The notes below the pieces were generated by a model. It did no database searches. It was not told where the DNA came from and saw only the letters and a list, made by a program, of their open reading frames with translations. 64,000 nucleotides of DNA from Epiperipatus broadwayi (taxonomy: Eukaryota; Onychophora; Udeonychophora; Euonychophora; Peripatidae), in contig JAQFVV010006221.1 in assembly GCA_028023455.1 (NCBI GenBank), positions 9,841,011 through 9,905,010 on the forward strand, written 5' to 3'. Position 1 is the stretch's first letter, and each line of letters opens with the position of its first letter. Made by a program: the position numbers and the translations under genes. Of this stretch, positions 46,796 through 58,459 are shown piece after piece.

Positions 46796-47165
46796 TGCAC
46801 ATATAATGTAATATTTAAGGGATTCAAACAGACTTTCACACGACCCTCAACTCTCCAAGCCATCTCATATTGCTGACCCATCTGATCACACACATGTTGA
46901 AAAGATAAATAATCATCAATACACATATTTCATGCTAAACCAGCAATCATCAGTTGGTCCAGATTACTATCTCCACACATATATACAATTAGGGCTCAGC
47001 TTTATATTAAGATAGCCAATCTTCATACTTTAATGGACAGGCTTCAAACTACTCCAACTCACAACTCTTCAGCCATCCATTTCATTGAAAATCTAATGAT
47101 GGAATGTTCAAAACCTATGTTAGTGCCAAGGTTGTCATCCTACCCATGTTGGCTGTTAGTCATTC
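46796..47165 (-). repeat. Family A element, single minus-strand copy
   Basis: Contains the CATCTCATATTGCTGACC block, the ribozyme, and the GATAGCCAATCTTCATACTTTAATGG block, in the same order as the 11344-12190 array. It ends near GTTGGCTGTTAGTCATTC. Confidence 0.85.
46904..46971 (-). ncRNA. Hammerhead ribozyme (family A)
   Basis: On the minus strand: CTGATGA 46953-46947, stem II TGCT/AGCA with a U-U mismatch beside the core, GAAA 46931-46928, stem III AUAUGUGU, then A. Stem I has one mismatch in ACCAA/UUGAU. The core is complete. Activity may be reduced. Confidence 0.75.
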
Positions 47166-47815
47166 TATAACTTAGAAAATATTAAATGTAGTATACATAT
47201 TAATAATATACTTTCCTTATGTAATCTATGATAAAAAATAAAACTATTATTAAGTATTATAATTTCAGCTAATAATGCTTATTTCTAATTGATCCACTAT
47301 CTATCTATGTTAATTCTAATGTTTATCTATAAATTACATTGCCAACTATTGTTAAAATTTGTAATATTTGAATTTAAAAGCTTATAAAAATCTAATTATT
47401 TATTTTAAAAAAAATTTAAAAATCTAATTATTTATTGTTCTTCATAAACCAAAACTGGTTTAACTTTTTCTTAATTCACAATACAATAGATCATACTATG
47501 GTTGTCTTTGGTTATCTGTTGCAGGTTTGTGTTCATTTGTTGACAGGAACAAACTGTTATTGATTTTTGGTTTAAAATTATACTCTAACAAAACCTTAAC
47601 ATGAATGAGACAACATTACCATTGATTGATAAATTCTTTATACTCAGGTTTTAAGAGGACTTGTGAGAGTACTTTTAAGTGCTTTTGTGAGATTTTAGAA
47701 AATAAATTGCATACTTTTTATAGTCTATTATATATTTATGATTATTTATGTAAAACATTTGTTACATATTTATTTTAAAACAAAATAATCATGATTATAT
47801 TTGAAGCCAATAAAC
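47166..47815. other. AT-rich stretch without recognisable features
   Basis: Nothing supported. Confidence 0.55.
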
Positions 47816-48180
47816 ATCATATGATGACCATTTCTTATGCTTGCTTATAACTGTTATTAAAATAGGCAAAACTCATTATACATATTGCCCCCCACAGCAA
47901 TGAGCTTGGATTGAAAATATGTAGGTGCTTTCAATTTAAGACTCATAGTTTTGTAGTTAAGTGCAGATAAAAGGTGGCTGCTAGAGGGTTGCATTAGATC
48001 CTAAGATCTAGGTGCAGTGCTCTCAGATCCAAGGCTCCTCATTGATGAAGGCCACAAGCCAGAAACTAGTCTGGGAATATTGGATGAGTAGGCACTAGAT
48101 GGGAATTTTATGCACAAACCATCTGGCATGTGTGTGGTAATACATACAGTGAGTTTTGCCTGTTTTAATGATTATATTTT
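47816..48180 (+). repeat. Family B element with inverted ends
   Basis: The left end TTAAAATAGGCAAAACTCAT (47857) and the right end CAGTGAGTTTTGCCTGTTTT followed by AATGA (48150) are inverted copies with TTAA at both outer edges. It contains one ribozyme unit (48017-48075) and an extra segment (47900-47990) not seen in other copies. Confidence 0.85.
48017..48075 (+). ncRNA. Hammerhead ribozyme with core mutation (family B)
   Basis: Identical layout to 16517-16575, and stem II is improved (GGC-CACAA-GCC). The core reads TTGATGA, losing the invariant C. GAAA, ACTAGT and C are intact. A single substitution inactivates an otherwise good ribozyme. Confidence 0.75.
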
Positions 48181-48660
48181 ACTGCAAAAATCTGTTTTAA
48201 CAATGAATTAGAAAAATACCATTACTAGATGATATGATTTCACTTGATAATTTTAATTTCTAATTGATACTTTATTTTGTTACATTGTACTTCAAATTTA
48301 TTTGTAAAATACACAAAAAATTTCCATTACATTATTAATATTTAAATCTGAAAGCTCATGGAAATCTTAATAGTTATATCATTTTTTAAAAATTTGATGA
48401 TATTATAATATCAAGTTTTTTTAATTGTATTAAAGGAACATATAATCTAATAATCTTACAATTACACCCAAGAATATTTGAATACAAATAATAAAAGAAT
48501 ATATTATTTTCTATAATGAAAAACTTAATTAAAGTGGTATTATCAATTGCTACTATATCATAAATATAATTCAAGAGTTTCCAGGATACATGTTTAACCT
48601 AAGCAAACTTCCAGCTAATTAATTGCATAAAATCTTAAAATATTATATTTGACTTAACTG
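48181..48660. other. AT-rich stretch without recognisable features
   Basis: Nothing supported. Confidence 0.55.
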
Positions 48661-48790
48661 AAACACACAGGCTTATTATATACTGTCTATATATGTAATA
48701 TATAGGGTATATGAGCACAGACTTTCACATGACCCACCACTCTCCACACTACCTCATAACACTGATACAAGTGAACACATATGTTGAAAA

Positions 48791-48851
48791 GATCACTAAT
48801 ATACATATTTCATGCTAAACCAGAAATCATCAGTTGGTCCAGATTACCATC
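48791..48851 (-). ncRNA. Degraded hammerhead ribozyme (family A)
   Basis: CTGATGA and GAAA are intact on the minus strand (48833-48827 and 48811-48808), but stem II has two mismatches (TTTCT with AGCAT). The 3' stem I strand is shortened. Confidence 0.65.
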
Positions 48852-49098
48852 TCTACACATATATGCTATAAGTGCTCAGATATATATATATATATATATT
48901 AAGATAGCCAAACCTCATACTTTAATGGACAGGCTTCAATCTACTCCACACTCCAACTCTTCAACTGTCCATCTAATTGATAATCTGATGATGGAATGCT
49001 CAAAGGTCACCCTGAGGCTGAGATTCTTGTCACACCCATGTTGACCCAAAGTCAATCTAACCCCTCTTGTACAGGACAGAATCCATTTGATATATATA

Positions 49099-49099
49099 T

Positions 49100-49134
<35 letters not shown>
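49099..49134. repeat. Poly-C run (36 bases)
   Basis: Uninterrupted C tract followed by A13, then a second C run near 49169-49180. G-rich on the other strand, so it may form quadruplexes. Run length is unreliable. Confidence 0.95.
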
Positions 49135-49529
49135 ACAAAAAAAAAAAAATATATTTACAAAACAATTCCCCCCCCCCCCCATAAATAAATATATATAAAT
49201 AAAAACCACACCTTATTTATTAAGCCACTACCACCCCCCCCACCCCACCACTTCTCCATCCAATCAATATAAATTGGAAAATCCGAGGGATTTCACCCCC
49301 ATGTTGACCCAAACAACCAACCCCTCTTGTACAGGACAGAATCCATTTGATATATATACAAGGGATGGACAGACATCTCTACTTATGTAATAACTGAAAC
49401 ACACAGGCTTATTATATACCTGTGTTTATATATGTAATATATAGAGTACATGAGCACAGACTTTCACATGACCCACCACTCTCTCCACTATCTCATAACA
49501 CTGATACACTTGAACACATATGTTGAAAA

Positions 49530-49597
49530 GATAAATAATCACCAATATATGTATTTCATGCTAAACCAGCAATCATCAGTTGGTCCGGATTACCCTC
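49530..49597 (-). ncRNA. Hammerhead ribozyme (family A, minus arm of hairpin)
   Basis: On the minus strand: CTGATGA 49579-49573, stem II TGCT-GGTTT-AGCA with a U-U mismatch, GAAA 49557-49554, stem III AU-ACAU-AU, then A. Proximal stem I is ACCAA/UUGGU. The core is identical to that of the plus copy at 49957-50024. Confidence 0.78.
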
Positions 49598-49956
49598 TCT
49601 ACACATATATGCTATAAGTGCTATATGTAATATATGCTATATATTACATATATAGACACAGGTATTTAATAAACCTGTGTGTTTCAGTATTACATAAGTA
49701 GAGATGTCTGCCCATCCCTTGTATATGTATTAAATGGATTCTGTCCTGTACATGAGGGGTTTGATTAACCTTGGGTCAACATGGCTGTGACAAGAATCTC
49801 AGCCTCAGGGTGGCCTTTGAGCATTCCATCATCAGATTTTCAATTGGATAGATGGTTGAAGAATTGGAGTGTGGAGTAGATTGAAGCCTGTCCATTAAAG
49901 TATGAGGTTTTGCTATCTTAATATATATCTGAGCACTTATAGCATATATGTGTAGA

Positions 49957-50024
49957 GATGACAATCTGGACTAACTGATGATTGCTGGTTTAGCATGAAA
50001 TACATATATTGGTGATTATTTATC
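49957..50024 (+). ncRNA. Hammerhead ribozyme (family A, plus arm of hairpin)
   Basis: CTGATGA 49975-49981, stem II TGCT/AGCA, GAAA 49997-50000, AUACAUAU then A, with stem I ACTAA/TTGGT (one G-U). The outer strands GATGACAAT and GATTATTTATC pair partly. Confidence 0.78.
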
Positions 50025-50115
50025 TTTTCAACATATGTGTTCAAGTGTATCAGTGTTATGAGATAGTGTGGAGACTGGTGGGTCATGTGAAAGTCTGTGC
50101 TCATATACCCTATAT

Positions 50116-51025
50116 ATAATTGACTTAAGAAAATTCATTATCTAAATATGAAAATTGTTGTTTAACATAATTACAATTCACATTGTGATCATTCAATACA
50201 TTACATGAATTAGAAATAGTTATATGAATAATATTAACAAAATTATTCATATTAATATATAATAAAAGCAAATGTGATGTTACAATATTAACAATGTATT
50301 CAAGAATGTTAGCAACCAACAAATGCCAGCTATTCTTTACAGTGATAAACTTTAAATAAATCTTTAATGTTACCAACCACTATCATATTTTGCAGGGTCC
50401 ACTTGAATAACCTTGGCAAAAAATAGTATATTTTTCCTATCTTAAGTAATGTATTTATAGTTACAATATTTGCTTTACCAACTTTTATACTTTGAAAATA
50501 ATTTATAATTTGCCACAAAATTAGTTTGATCAAATTTCTACTGATATATTTTGTATAGTGTGGGCATTTTAGGATCTAATATATGCCATAAGTTTGTATT
50601 TCAACTTAAAAAAAGTGATTTGTAAGTTCATGGATTATTCTTTTACAGTAAAATAGCTGGGAACAATTAAAATTTATTTAAGACTTTGAATATTACATAT
50701 ACACATATATAAAATATATAATTATAACTCAGACTTTATGTAACTGAAAGAGAAGTAATTCTACCTAATAATGAGTTATGTAATGTAAATAAACTATTAA
50801 AAGACAGAGTGATACCATCTGTAGCACTTGTTGGTATTTATGCTTAGTTTATTTACATAATTTTAATTGAGAGTGAATCCAATCTATTTATTATATAAAT
50901 ATGTATAAAATAAATTATATAGAATTTCATTTACTTACACATTTATATAAGTAACTTCCTGTGTAAATTAAATTGGTATAGGATATGAATTTTATGGAAA
51001 TCTTGTCCTATCAATCATCTTCCTG
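50116..51025. other. AT-rich stretch without recognisable features
   Basis: Nothing supported. Confidence 0.55.
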
Positions 51026-51088
51026 TAATAATTATAAAAACTGATGAGTGCTGGTCCAGCAAGAAATGCATCTTGGGGATTACTTGTC
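51026..51088 (+). ncRNA. Hammerhead ribozyme (A-like subfamily, first copy)
   Basis: CTGATGA 51041-51047, stem II TGCTGG-T-CCAGCA type pairing, GAAA 51063-51066, self-complementary ATGCAT, then C 51072 as cleavage site. The 5' stem I strand has decayed to TAAAAA, so stem I is weak. Confidence 0.65.
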
Positions 51089-51440
51089 TTTTATTATATC
51101 TTTATTTATATGAAATTATTTATGAAATGAGAAGAAGTGGAAAAATATGGAAGTTGTCTATATATATATAAAGATATTATGCATAGGAGAAAGAAAAATG
51201 TAAATAGCCATGCATGTGTGTGTGCTGAAAATCAGATATATTAATCTTTAATTGAATTAAAGTTTATATCTGGGCTAGAGAAAATCTCTAGTTTAATAAA
51301 TGATTAGTAATAATCATTATGTGTTCATCAAAAAGTTGATAATATAAAAGTTGGGAGAGGAGTAAATTGATGCTCAAAAATAAAAATGAGACAATTTGCT
51401 CTACATAAATACTCTTCATGTAATAAAGATGTATATGAGA

Positions 51441-51503
51441 GATGATGACCTGGCCCAAATGAGTGCTGGTTCAGCACAAAATGCATCTTGAGGGTTATTT
51501 GTC
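51441..51503 (+). ncRNA. Degraded hammerhead ribozyme (A-like subfamily, second copy)
   Basis: Stem II GTGCT-GGTTC-AGCAC is perfect and ATGCATC is kept. CTGATGA reads CAAATGA and GAAA reads AAAA. Confidence 0.6.
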
Positions 51504-51550
51504 TTTTATTGTTTCTTTATTTATATGAAATTATTTATGAAATAAGAAGG

Positions 51551-54500
51551 AGTGGAGGAGCTTGTATAATATATTTTAATAAAAATCCTACAAAGTTGCT
51601 TTCAAAGGTTTAAATTGAATTAAAAAATAATCATTAACTTTTTTACAATCAAGATAGAGAAAACTTATTTTAATTAGTGTATTTTTACCACCCCAACTCT
51701 AAAAAGGTTGTAAAAAAGATTAGGGGAGTTTTTAGAGTTGTCCAGAATAGGACAGAACTACCATGCAGAAATACTTGAAGGCAAGATACAATGGATCTGG
51801 CTGCTGCTCATGCAAGATAGAAAAAGTTTTGATTAACATGTAAGTTGTACCAGCTTTCTGTGTTCATTAACCTGAATATAATGTGAAATATATGGCTAGC
51901 TTTCCAGAAGTCTAGAAAATGATAGAGACTGAAAGAATATCACTACTGCAGGCCAACAGTTATATGAATTATACCTTTCCCAATGGTGACAAGAAGTTAG
52001 TATAGTGTTTAGAAGGAGCCACCTTACCCCGATAGTCCATAAGCTAGCTGAAGAATTAACTGTACATATGCTGATTTATCTATATGCAGAGAATCACAGG
52101 TAAACATTCTACAACATATATATATATATAAAAGTGCATCTAGTAAGTTATTTAAAATAATTCCTTGAAAATGACATTTAAAATATATAATTTAATAGTA
52201 AAACAAGTAAATAATTTTTGCTTGAATTAAAAGTCTAAAAGTAAAGAATTGATTCATAGATGGTTTTATATTAAAAAAGTAGACTCCAAAGTATTTCTAG
52301 ATTAAAAAACAAAAGAATTTGCTGGAGTATTGTTTTTTAAAGATGCTTATAATTAATCAACAGAAACCAATCAAAGATGTGATATTACTTTTTTTTTTTA
52401 AAAAAAAAACTTTTATGAATGTATATCAAATAATTTAATAACTGATTAATATTATTTTTTATATATGCACACATATGTGTAAATTTTATGTATATTTTCA
52501 ACAAGGAATTAATTGACAAAAATATATTTTTATTAATTTTATTATTTTGACAAATTAAAATATCATATAATATAAATGTCAGCATATGCACACATTTTCA
52601 TGTGGACACACATATATGTTAAATCAGTCATTAATTATGTATTATAAATAATTAATTTCATTCATAGGATTATGAAAATCAAATATGTTCATAAAATTAT
52701 TATACTGCATATCTGTGTGCTGATATATAGGTGTTTTATGTAAACCTATTGGAACATATATGGAAATCACAATATGATAACTTATTTTTTGTATATTAAT
52801 CAAAATCAGATGGCTTAATTTATATATGTATACCTATATTCTGCAGATCTTAATTTTTTATTGATATTAATAAAATATTTTATTGTTAAAATTATTCCAA
52901 TGAATTTACTCAATCCTAAATAATACTGGAATATTATATGTTGTATTATCTCTTGCTCACAGTATAATGATAGAGCTTTTGTTCTCTAAGCTGGATTCAT
53001 ATATAATAGTCTGTTATATAAAAGGTGTTTATGGGCATCTAGTTGATGATGATCCTGGATTGGTGCAAAGGGAATATCCTTTAAAGTTCATGCATTGCAT
53101 TTCATTTAGTTTGGTATAAATTAGAAATTAAGCTTATAGTTAGAGTACCCTAATGGTACTAAATGGTCAGAGCCTTGATGATAAGCATGTTTTAATATCC
53201 CAGCATTATTTGTTTTTATGGTTATGTATTCTGATGGATTAGCACTTAAGTTTGTGCATCCAAATTAATGTTTAAATAATCTGCCCCAAGCTGGAGAGGA
53301 CTAAATAATTAGCCTGGTTTATAGTAGATCCACTTCAAATTCAGTCGCAAGATCGGCTGTTGATTTATTTTTATTGGTGATCATTCATGATGATGAATTA
53401 GTATTATTTGTGGGCAATGCTGGTAAAATTATGCTTATACTTAATATAGTTAGCTATGCTGATCTCATGCTCATTTTTCATATTCATTCCTTTTATATTT
53501 AATATTTTAAATTTTGAATCATTGAAATGGAGTTGATAATGATGAGTTCCATCCCCAGGTTCAGCCCTAAAATTGTCCATACTGTTACCATACATATATA
53601 TAAATGGTTATAAAACCTAAAGATGAGATGAAGATTTGGAACAACATAATAAATAAATAAAATTCTTATATTAAATTATAAAAGAAAAAATTGAAAGAGT
53701 TAGTTGAAATAATAAAATCTACTATTACTTTAGTTATTGTAAGATAAATGCCTCATGAAGACAAATGATAATCAAGTACCAAAGTGACAGAGAGAAAGAG
53801 AGAGAGCACAAAAGATTCAATCAAATGTCCAGAATAATTTTTTCACCCTTCTAGTCAATTGAAACTTGTACAAAATGTTTATATTTTACAGTAAATCTTT
53901 TATATATTAATCCATCCATATCTATAGACTCACCATTTATGAGTTCAGTAAGTTTATGATATGAAAAAATATTAAATAAAAAAAAAAATTAAGATCCATA
54001 AATTTAAAATTCTAAATTCCATGTAAAGTGTGGTCACAAGCCATTACTCACTTATGTGCTTTCTCATCTTATGCACTCAGTATGCAGTTATTCAGGCATG
54101 TGATTTTTCTCTCAATTTATTGTAGTCTTTTTCATAACTATATTATTTTATTTTTTTATTAATTATTTTTGTTAATGACTTAATGTATACTTTTATAAAA
54201 ATAAATTGTAACATAAAAACATGTTTATATATACATTAAACATTTATATTATATAAATGTATTCCAACATTTTAGATATCCACAGTAAGTTTTATAATAT
54301 AATAAAATATAGTAGATGTGGAAGAACCACTGTATAATTTAAATGCTCAATGTAGATTTAATGAAAATTAATATAAAAATAGGAAATTTGGAAAGTAAAT
54401 TGACTTATTTCATTGAATATTCTAAAAGAAAAATATATTGGTTAAAAAAAGAGATGACAATTAGCAAACATGAATATGAAAGAGAATGATTTTACATTTA

Positions 54501-56129
54501 TATCGTTGTCTTATATATGATATAGATACCAAAGTAGATGTAACGCAGAAATGCAATCTAATTTGTGTTTTTCTTTAATGTTTATTTAGATAAGTTAATA
54601 AAAGAATGTGTTATGATAAGGATTTAATTAAGGAAAGATGATGGTATTTGTAAGAAAGTGAAAATAAGATTAATAAATGTATAATAAGTACTGTATAATT
54701 TAGGATTGTATAAATAAAGTCAAATAAAAATTAAAAAATATTTAAAAATAAACAAATAAAAAGAATGAACGATTATAAGAGATAAGTGTAAGAAAGGTAT
54801 AAATAGAATAAACTACTGCTTTTAAATATTTGTGATACAGATTAACTAATATTCCACACACAATTATAAAAATGTTTCTTAAACAAAGATTATTGAATAT
54901 AACTTTTAAAAGGCAAACTGTATATTGTATAATGTTTTTTTACAAAAAAGAGTAATCTGTGCTGAAATGGACGACGATTACATTTAAGATTGTTTATATT
55001 TTTTTCTCTTTAAAGATCATGCTTATAACTGTGTATAAAGTATTACATTTTAATTTTGAGTTATTCATAATTTATTACATATTATCTAATAATTGAATCG
55101 TCATCATAACTAGTTTTCTGATAAAAATTACAACTAACTACATTAAAATAGACCAATTTCTTCAAGTATTTCTAGCCTTCTTTCTCTACGATATTCACAA
55201 TTATTTCCCTCTTTAAGGTTGCTATAAATTGCTTTTTTGGTCTATATTTCTTTTATTATACTCTACACAGTTTCTTTCTATATTATAATTTTTTTTTGCT
55301 TCAAAGAATATATGCACTTTAATTTCTCATTTCATTATTTTCTTCTCTTCATTTATTCCTTTTAATATTTCTTTCTACATTAATATTTTTTTCTATCTAA
55401 CTTAATTTTTTAATTCTTCCCTAGCACATGTTACAAGTGTTCAAACTTTTCTCTTTTTTAAGTTTATCTTTCACATATTTGATCAATATAAAATAAAACT
55501 TTGAGCAAAACATTTAATCATCTCTTTTTTTAAATGTAATTTTAATGATACATAATAAAGTCTACTCATAAAAATCTGCTTAATAATTATAATTCCAACT
55601 CTAATTTATTATCAATAATATTTTTATCATCCGCTACCCAATTTAAATGCTTGTTATTAATGCTATTATTTTATTATCTATATTTATTGTTATAAAGTTC
55701 TTATTGACACTGTTTAAATTCAAACTTATTACCAACATATACTGATGTATTTATTATTAACCAAATCTACCACAAAATATTTTTTCTCCAACACATGCAT
55801 GACTTATAAATAATCAGAAGAAAATAGCGATAAAAAATTAGATTAAGAAATTATAACAGAATTTTAATAATGAGGGCAGAATATTGCCTTTATCATTGAG
55901 GTTAAATTAAAAAAAAAAATTAGTTAAATGTCTTACTTGAGATGTGATATTATATGGAGCAGAGAATTGAAAAATTAATAAAAAATGAAAGTTGGAATCT
56001 TTAGAGATTAAAAATTTTATAAGAGAAAAAAAGTTAAGACTGAAGATAGAAACGTAGTACTATTGGAAAAAGTAAATAAAAAAATACTCATGAAATTAAG
56101 AAGAAAAATTAGAGCATACAAATACTTAT
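51551..56129. other. Long AT-rich stretch without recognisable features
   Basis: About 4.6 kb with no supported gene, RNA or known repeat. A moderately complex patch at 51700-52090 lacks a sustained frame. A (GA)n-like run lies at 53795-53808. The rest is AT-rich with small TATA runs. Confidence 0.55.
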
Positions 56130-56970
56130 CACAGGATATTTGAAAGAAATATTTTGTGCATTAATGGGAAGTTAAAGGAGTGAAAGTAAATGGAGATTAT
56201 TTAAGTCATCTAGATTTGGCAAATGATGTAGTTGTTTTTGCAAATAATGCTTTAGAGCTTCAGGAAATATTGCAAGAATTATCAGATGAAAATAAAAAAG
56301 TAGGACTAAAGATAATATTAAAAAGACTAAAGTGATGTTCAATGTATTTTCTCAAAAAAAGAAAATAAAGATTGATAATGAGAAATTAACAACTATAAAT
56401 ATCTTGGTCAGATACAAATGGAAACATAATAGATAAAATTAATCATAGAATTAAACATGGCTGGAGAGCTTTTGGTAGAAATAAATTAATATTAAAAAGA
56501 AATATGCTTACGTGTTTGAAAAGAAAAGTTTTCAATAAATATGTTCTACCAGTTCTTACTTATGGATCTGAGACTTGGACACTTAATAGAAGAGCAATAT
56601 AGAGATTTTAAATACTCAATAAAGTATAAAGATATGCATTTTAAGAGGACCAAGTAGAGATTGAAAATGAAATACATGGGTGAGAGAACAACAGGAATTA
56701 CTAACATTATTGAAAGAATTAAGAGACTGAAGAGGAGTTGGGATGGACATATTTCTAAAAGAAATAATAGATGAATAGCTGAAATCTTAAACTGGATTCC
56801 AAAAGATTGTAAAAGATCTAAAAAAAGACCATGTGTGAGATGGATGGATGAAATAAGTAAGTGTTCTAGAATGATGGGGAGAAAAAAGGCTAGGGATAAG
56901 AGATGGATTGAACTTGGAGAGACGTTCATCCGACAGTGGACTGATATTGGTTGAAAATGATGATGGTGTT
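56130..56970 (+). pseudogene. RTE-type LINE, 3' part of ORF2
   Basis: Plus strand. RT motif C region reads GDYLSHLDLANDVVVFANNA, where the FADD box has become LAND. It continues to KVFNKYVLPVLTYGSETWTL, the conserved YGSETW stretch, and a C-terminus CVRWMDEISKC, then GETFIRQWTDIG and a stop near 56955. A GAT-type tail follows. Several frameshifts and stops. Same lineage as 8660-11150. Confidence 0.87.
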
Positions 56971-57812
56971 AATAGAAATTGTGAATAGTCAGTTATAAAA
57001 AAATATTTATTAAAGAACAAAGATTATAAATTTTTTTAGAGAAGAAGATAGCTATAGGGAAAAAATAATCTAGGATGGATCTTGTATATCAATAGATAAT
57101 TAATAATAACATAAAATTAGTTTCCCATTGTAAAATGAAACATTAACATAATAAAAAAATCAGTTTTTAAGCAGACATTTAAAACTTTTTGATAATTAAA
57201 TTTTGCAATATATTGCATATTATATAAGTTTGCTTATAGAGGAAAAATAAATCTATAATATTATTCAAAACTAAATTTTGCGTAAACTTTTTATTATATT
57301 TGCTAATTATTTCCTTTTATATTCAAAATTAATATTGAAATTTTGTTTAAATTTAGCTGTTATTAATTATATTTTGATATTTTATTTATTTAAAATAGGC
57401 ATATACATTTACATACAATTATAAATGCAAATAAAATTATATATATATAATTTTTTCAAATTTTGTAATTTTTCATTATAATTTGGGCAAAAATAGTATA
57501 AGACGTATGCGTGCATATATATCCTAATTCTGTACTCTTATCTGCATATCAGATTTTAACTGAAAGTCTAAGTTCGATCCTGGAAAGTATAAATATATTT
57601 TCTCCATAAAAGATTTTTGGGCTGCTTAAGTTTACACTTACATTATTTTCTGTAAAATAATTTCTAGACTGCAATAATTTTTAAATAGGAAGAATTTTTT
57701 TTTCAAAATATCAAATTGAGTTGTTATATTATATTTTACACCCCCACCCCCGTTTAACGTAGTTCTGTATTTACAAAATACAAGTATATTTTATATACCT
57801 GAAGTCTGTATG
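56971..57812. other. AT-rich stretch with one tRNA-like relic
   Basis: Nothing else supported. Confidence 0.55.
57519..57590 (+). pseudogene. tRNA-like relic (Lys-TTT-like)
   Basis: 72 bp aligns end to end with a tRNA-Lys layout. The anticodon arm TCAG-ATTTTAA-CTGA has TTT in the loop, and AAGTCTAAGTTCGATCCTGG matches the variable loop, T arm and B box. The D arm is diverged and the acceptor strands do not pair, so it is a pseudogene or the head of a SINE. Confidence 0.4.
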
Positions 57813-57883
57813 TAATATAGGGGGTTTGAATACAGACTTTCAAACTCCCTTGCTTGAAAGTCTGTATTCAAACTTCTATATTA
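57813..57883. repeat. Short palindrome from a family A end
   Basis: Arms 57813-57843 and 57854-57883 are inverted copies around a 10-bp loop, with inner sequence TTTGAATACAGACTTTCAA. The motif ACAGACTTTCA is the outer end of family A copies (48719, 49448), so this looks like two A ends in head-to-head contact with the rest deleted. Confidence 0.8.
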
Positions 57884-58187
57884 AATCTTTAAGAGTAAAT
57901 TAAAAATAAAGATTAACTTAAAAAGCAAAATATACATATATAAACTATTTGTTTACATAATCTACTATTTTATTATTATTATATACAAACACTCTAAAAT
58001 AGATTGCTTATATTTATTTAAGATTCTGTATCGATATGGAAAAAACAAAGACTGTGGAAGAAAATAGACTAAATGTAGATGAAAATATAGTTAATCTTTT
58101 TTTTTCTAAATTTTATTACATAAAAACTTTGTAAATATGACACTAAGAAACAAGTTATTTTTTATAAAGCAATTTTTATTAATTGTC

Positions 58188-58459
<272 letters not shown>

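Larger units (their letters stand above)
48661..50115. repeat. Family A cluster: two minus copies facing one plus copy
   Basis: Minus-strand copies run at 48661-49370 and 49388-49625. A plus-strand copy runs at 49640-50115. Shared blocks include CACAGGCTTATTATATAC, AGCACAGACTTTCACATGAC and CATACTTTAATGGACAGGCT. The 49388-50115 part is a large hairpin. The first copy is interrupted by a poly-C/poly-A region (49099-49290) flanked by duplicated CCCCTCTTGTACAGGACAG sequence. Confidence 0.85.
51026..51550 (+). repeat. Family A-like subfamily, direct pair spaced 415 bp
   Basis: Two direct copies share GAGTGCTGGT-CAGCA, AAATGCATCTTG and the long downstream block TTTATTTATATGAAATTATT, then TATGAAAT. 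Equivalent positions are 415 bp apart (51063 and 51478). The ribozyme of the first copy is better preserved. Confidence 0.75.

Noticed and set aside
48936-49184. Gly-rich and Pro-rich frames
   Set aside because: They are translations of the poly-C tract.
51700-52090. Possible coding fragment in a moderately complex patch
   Set aside because: No frame stays open and no family motif appears in six-frame reading.
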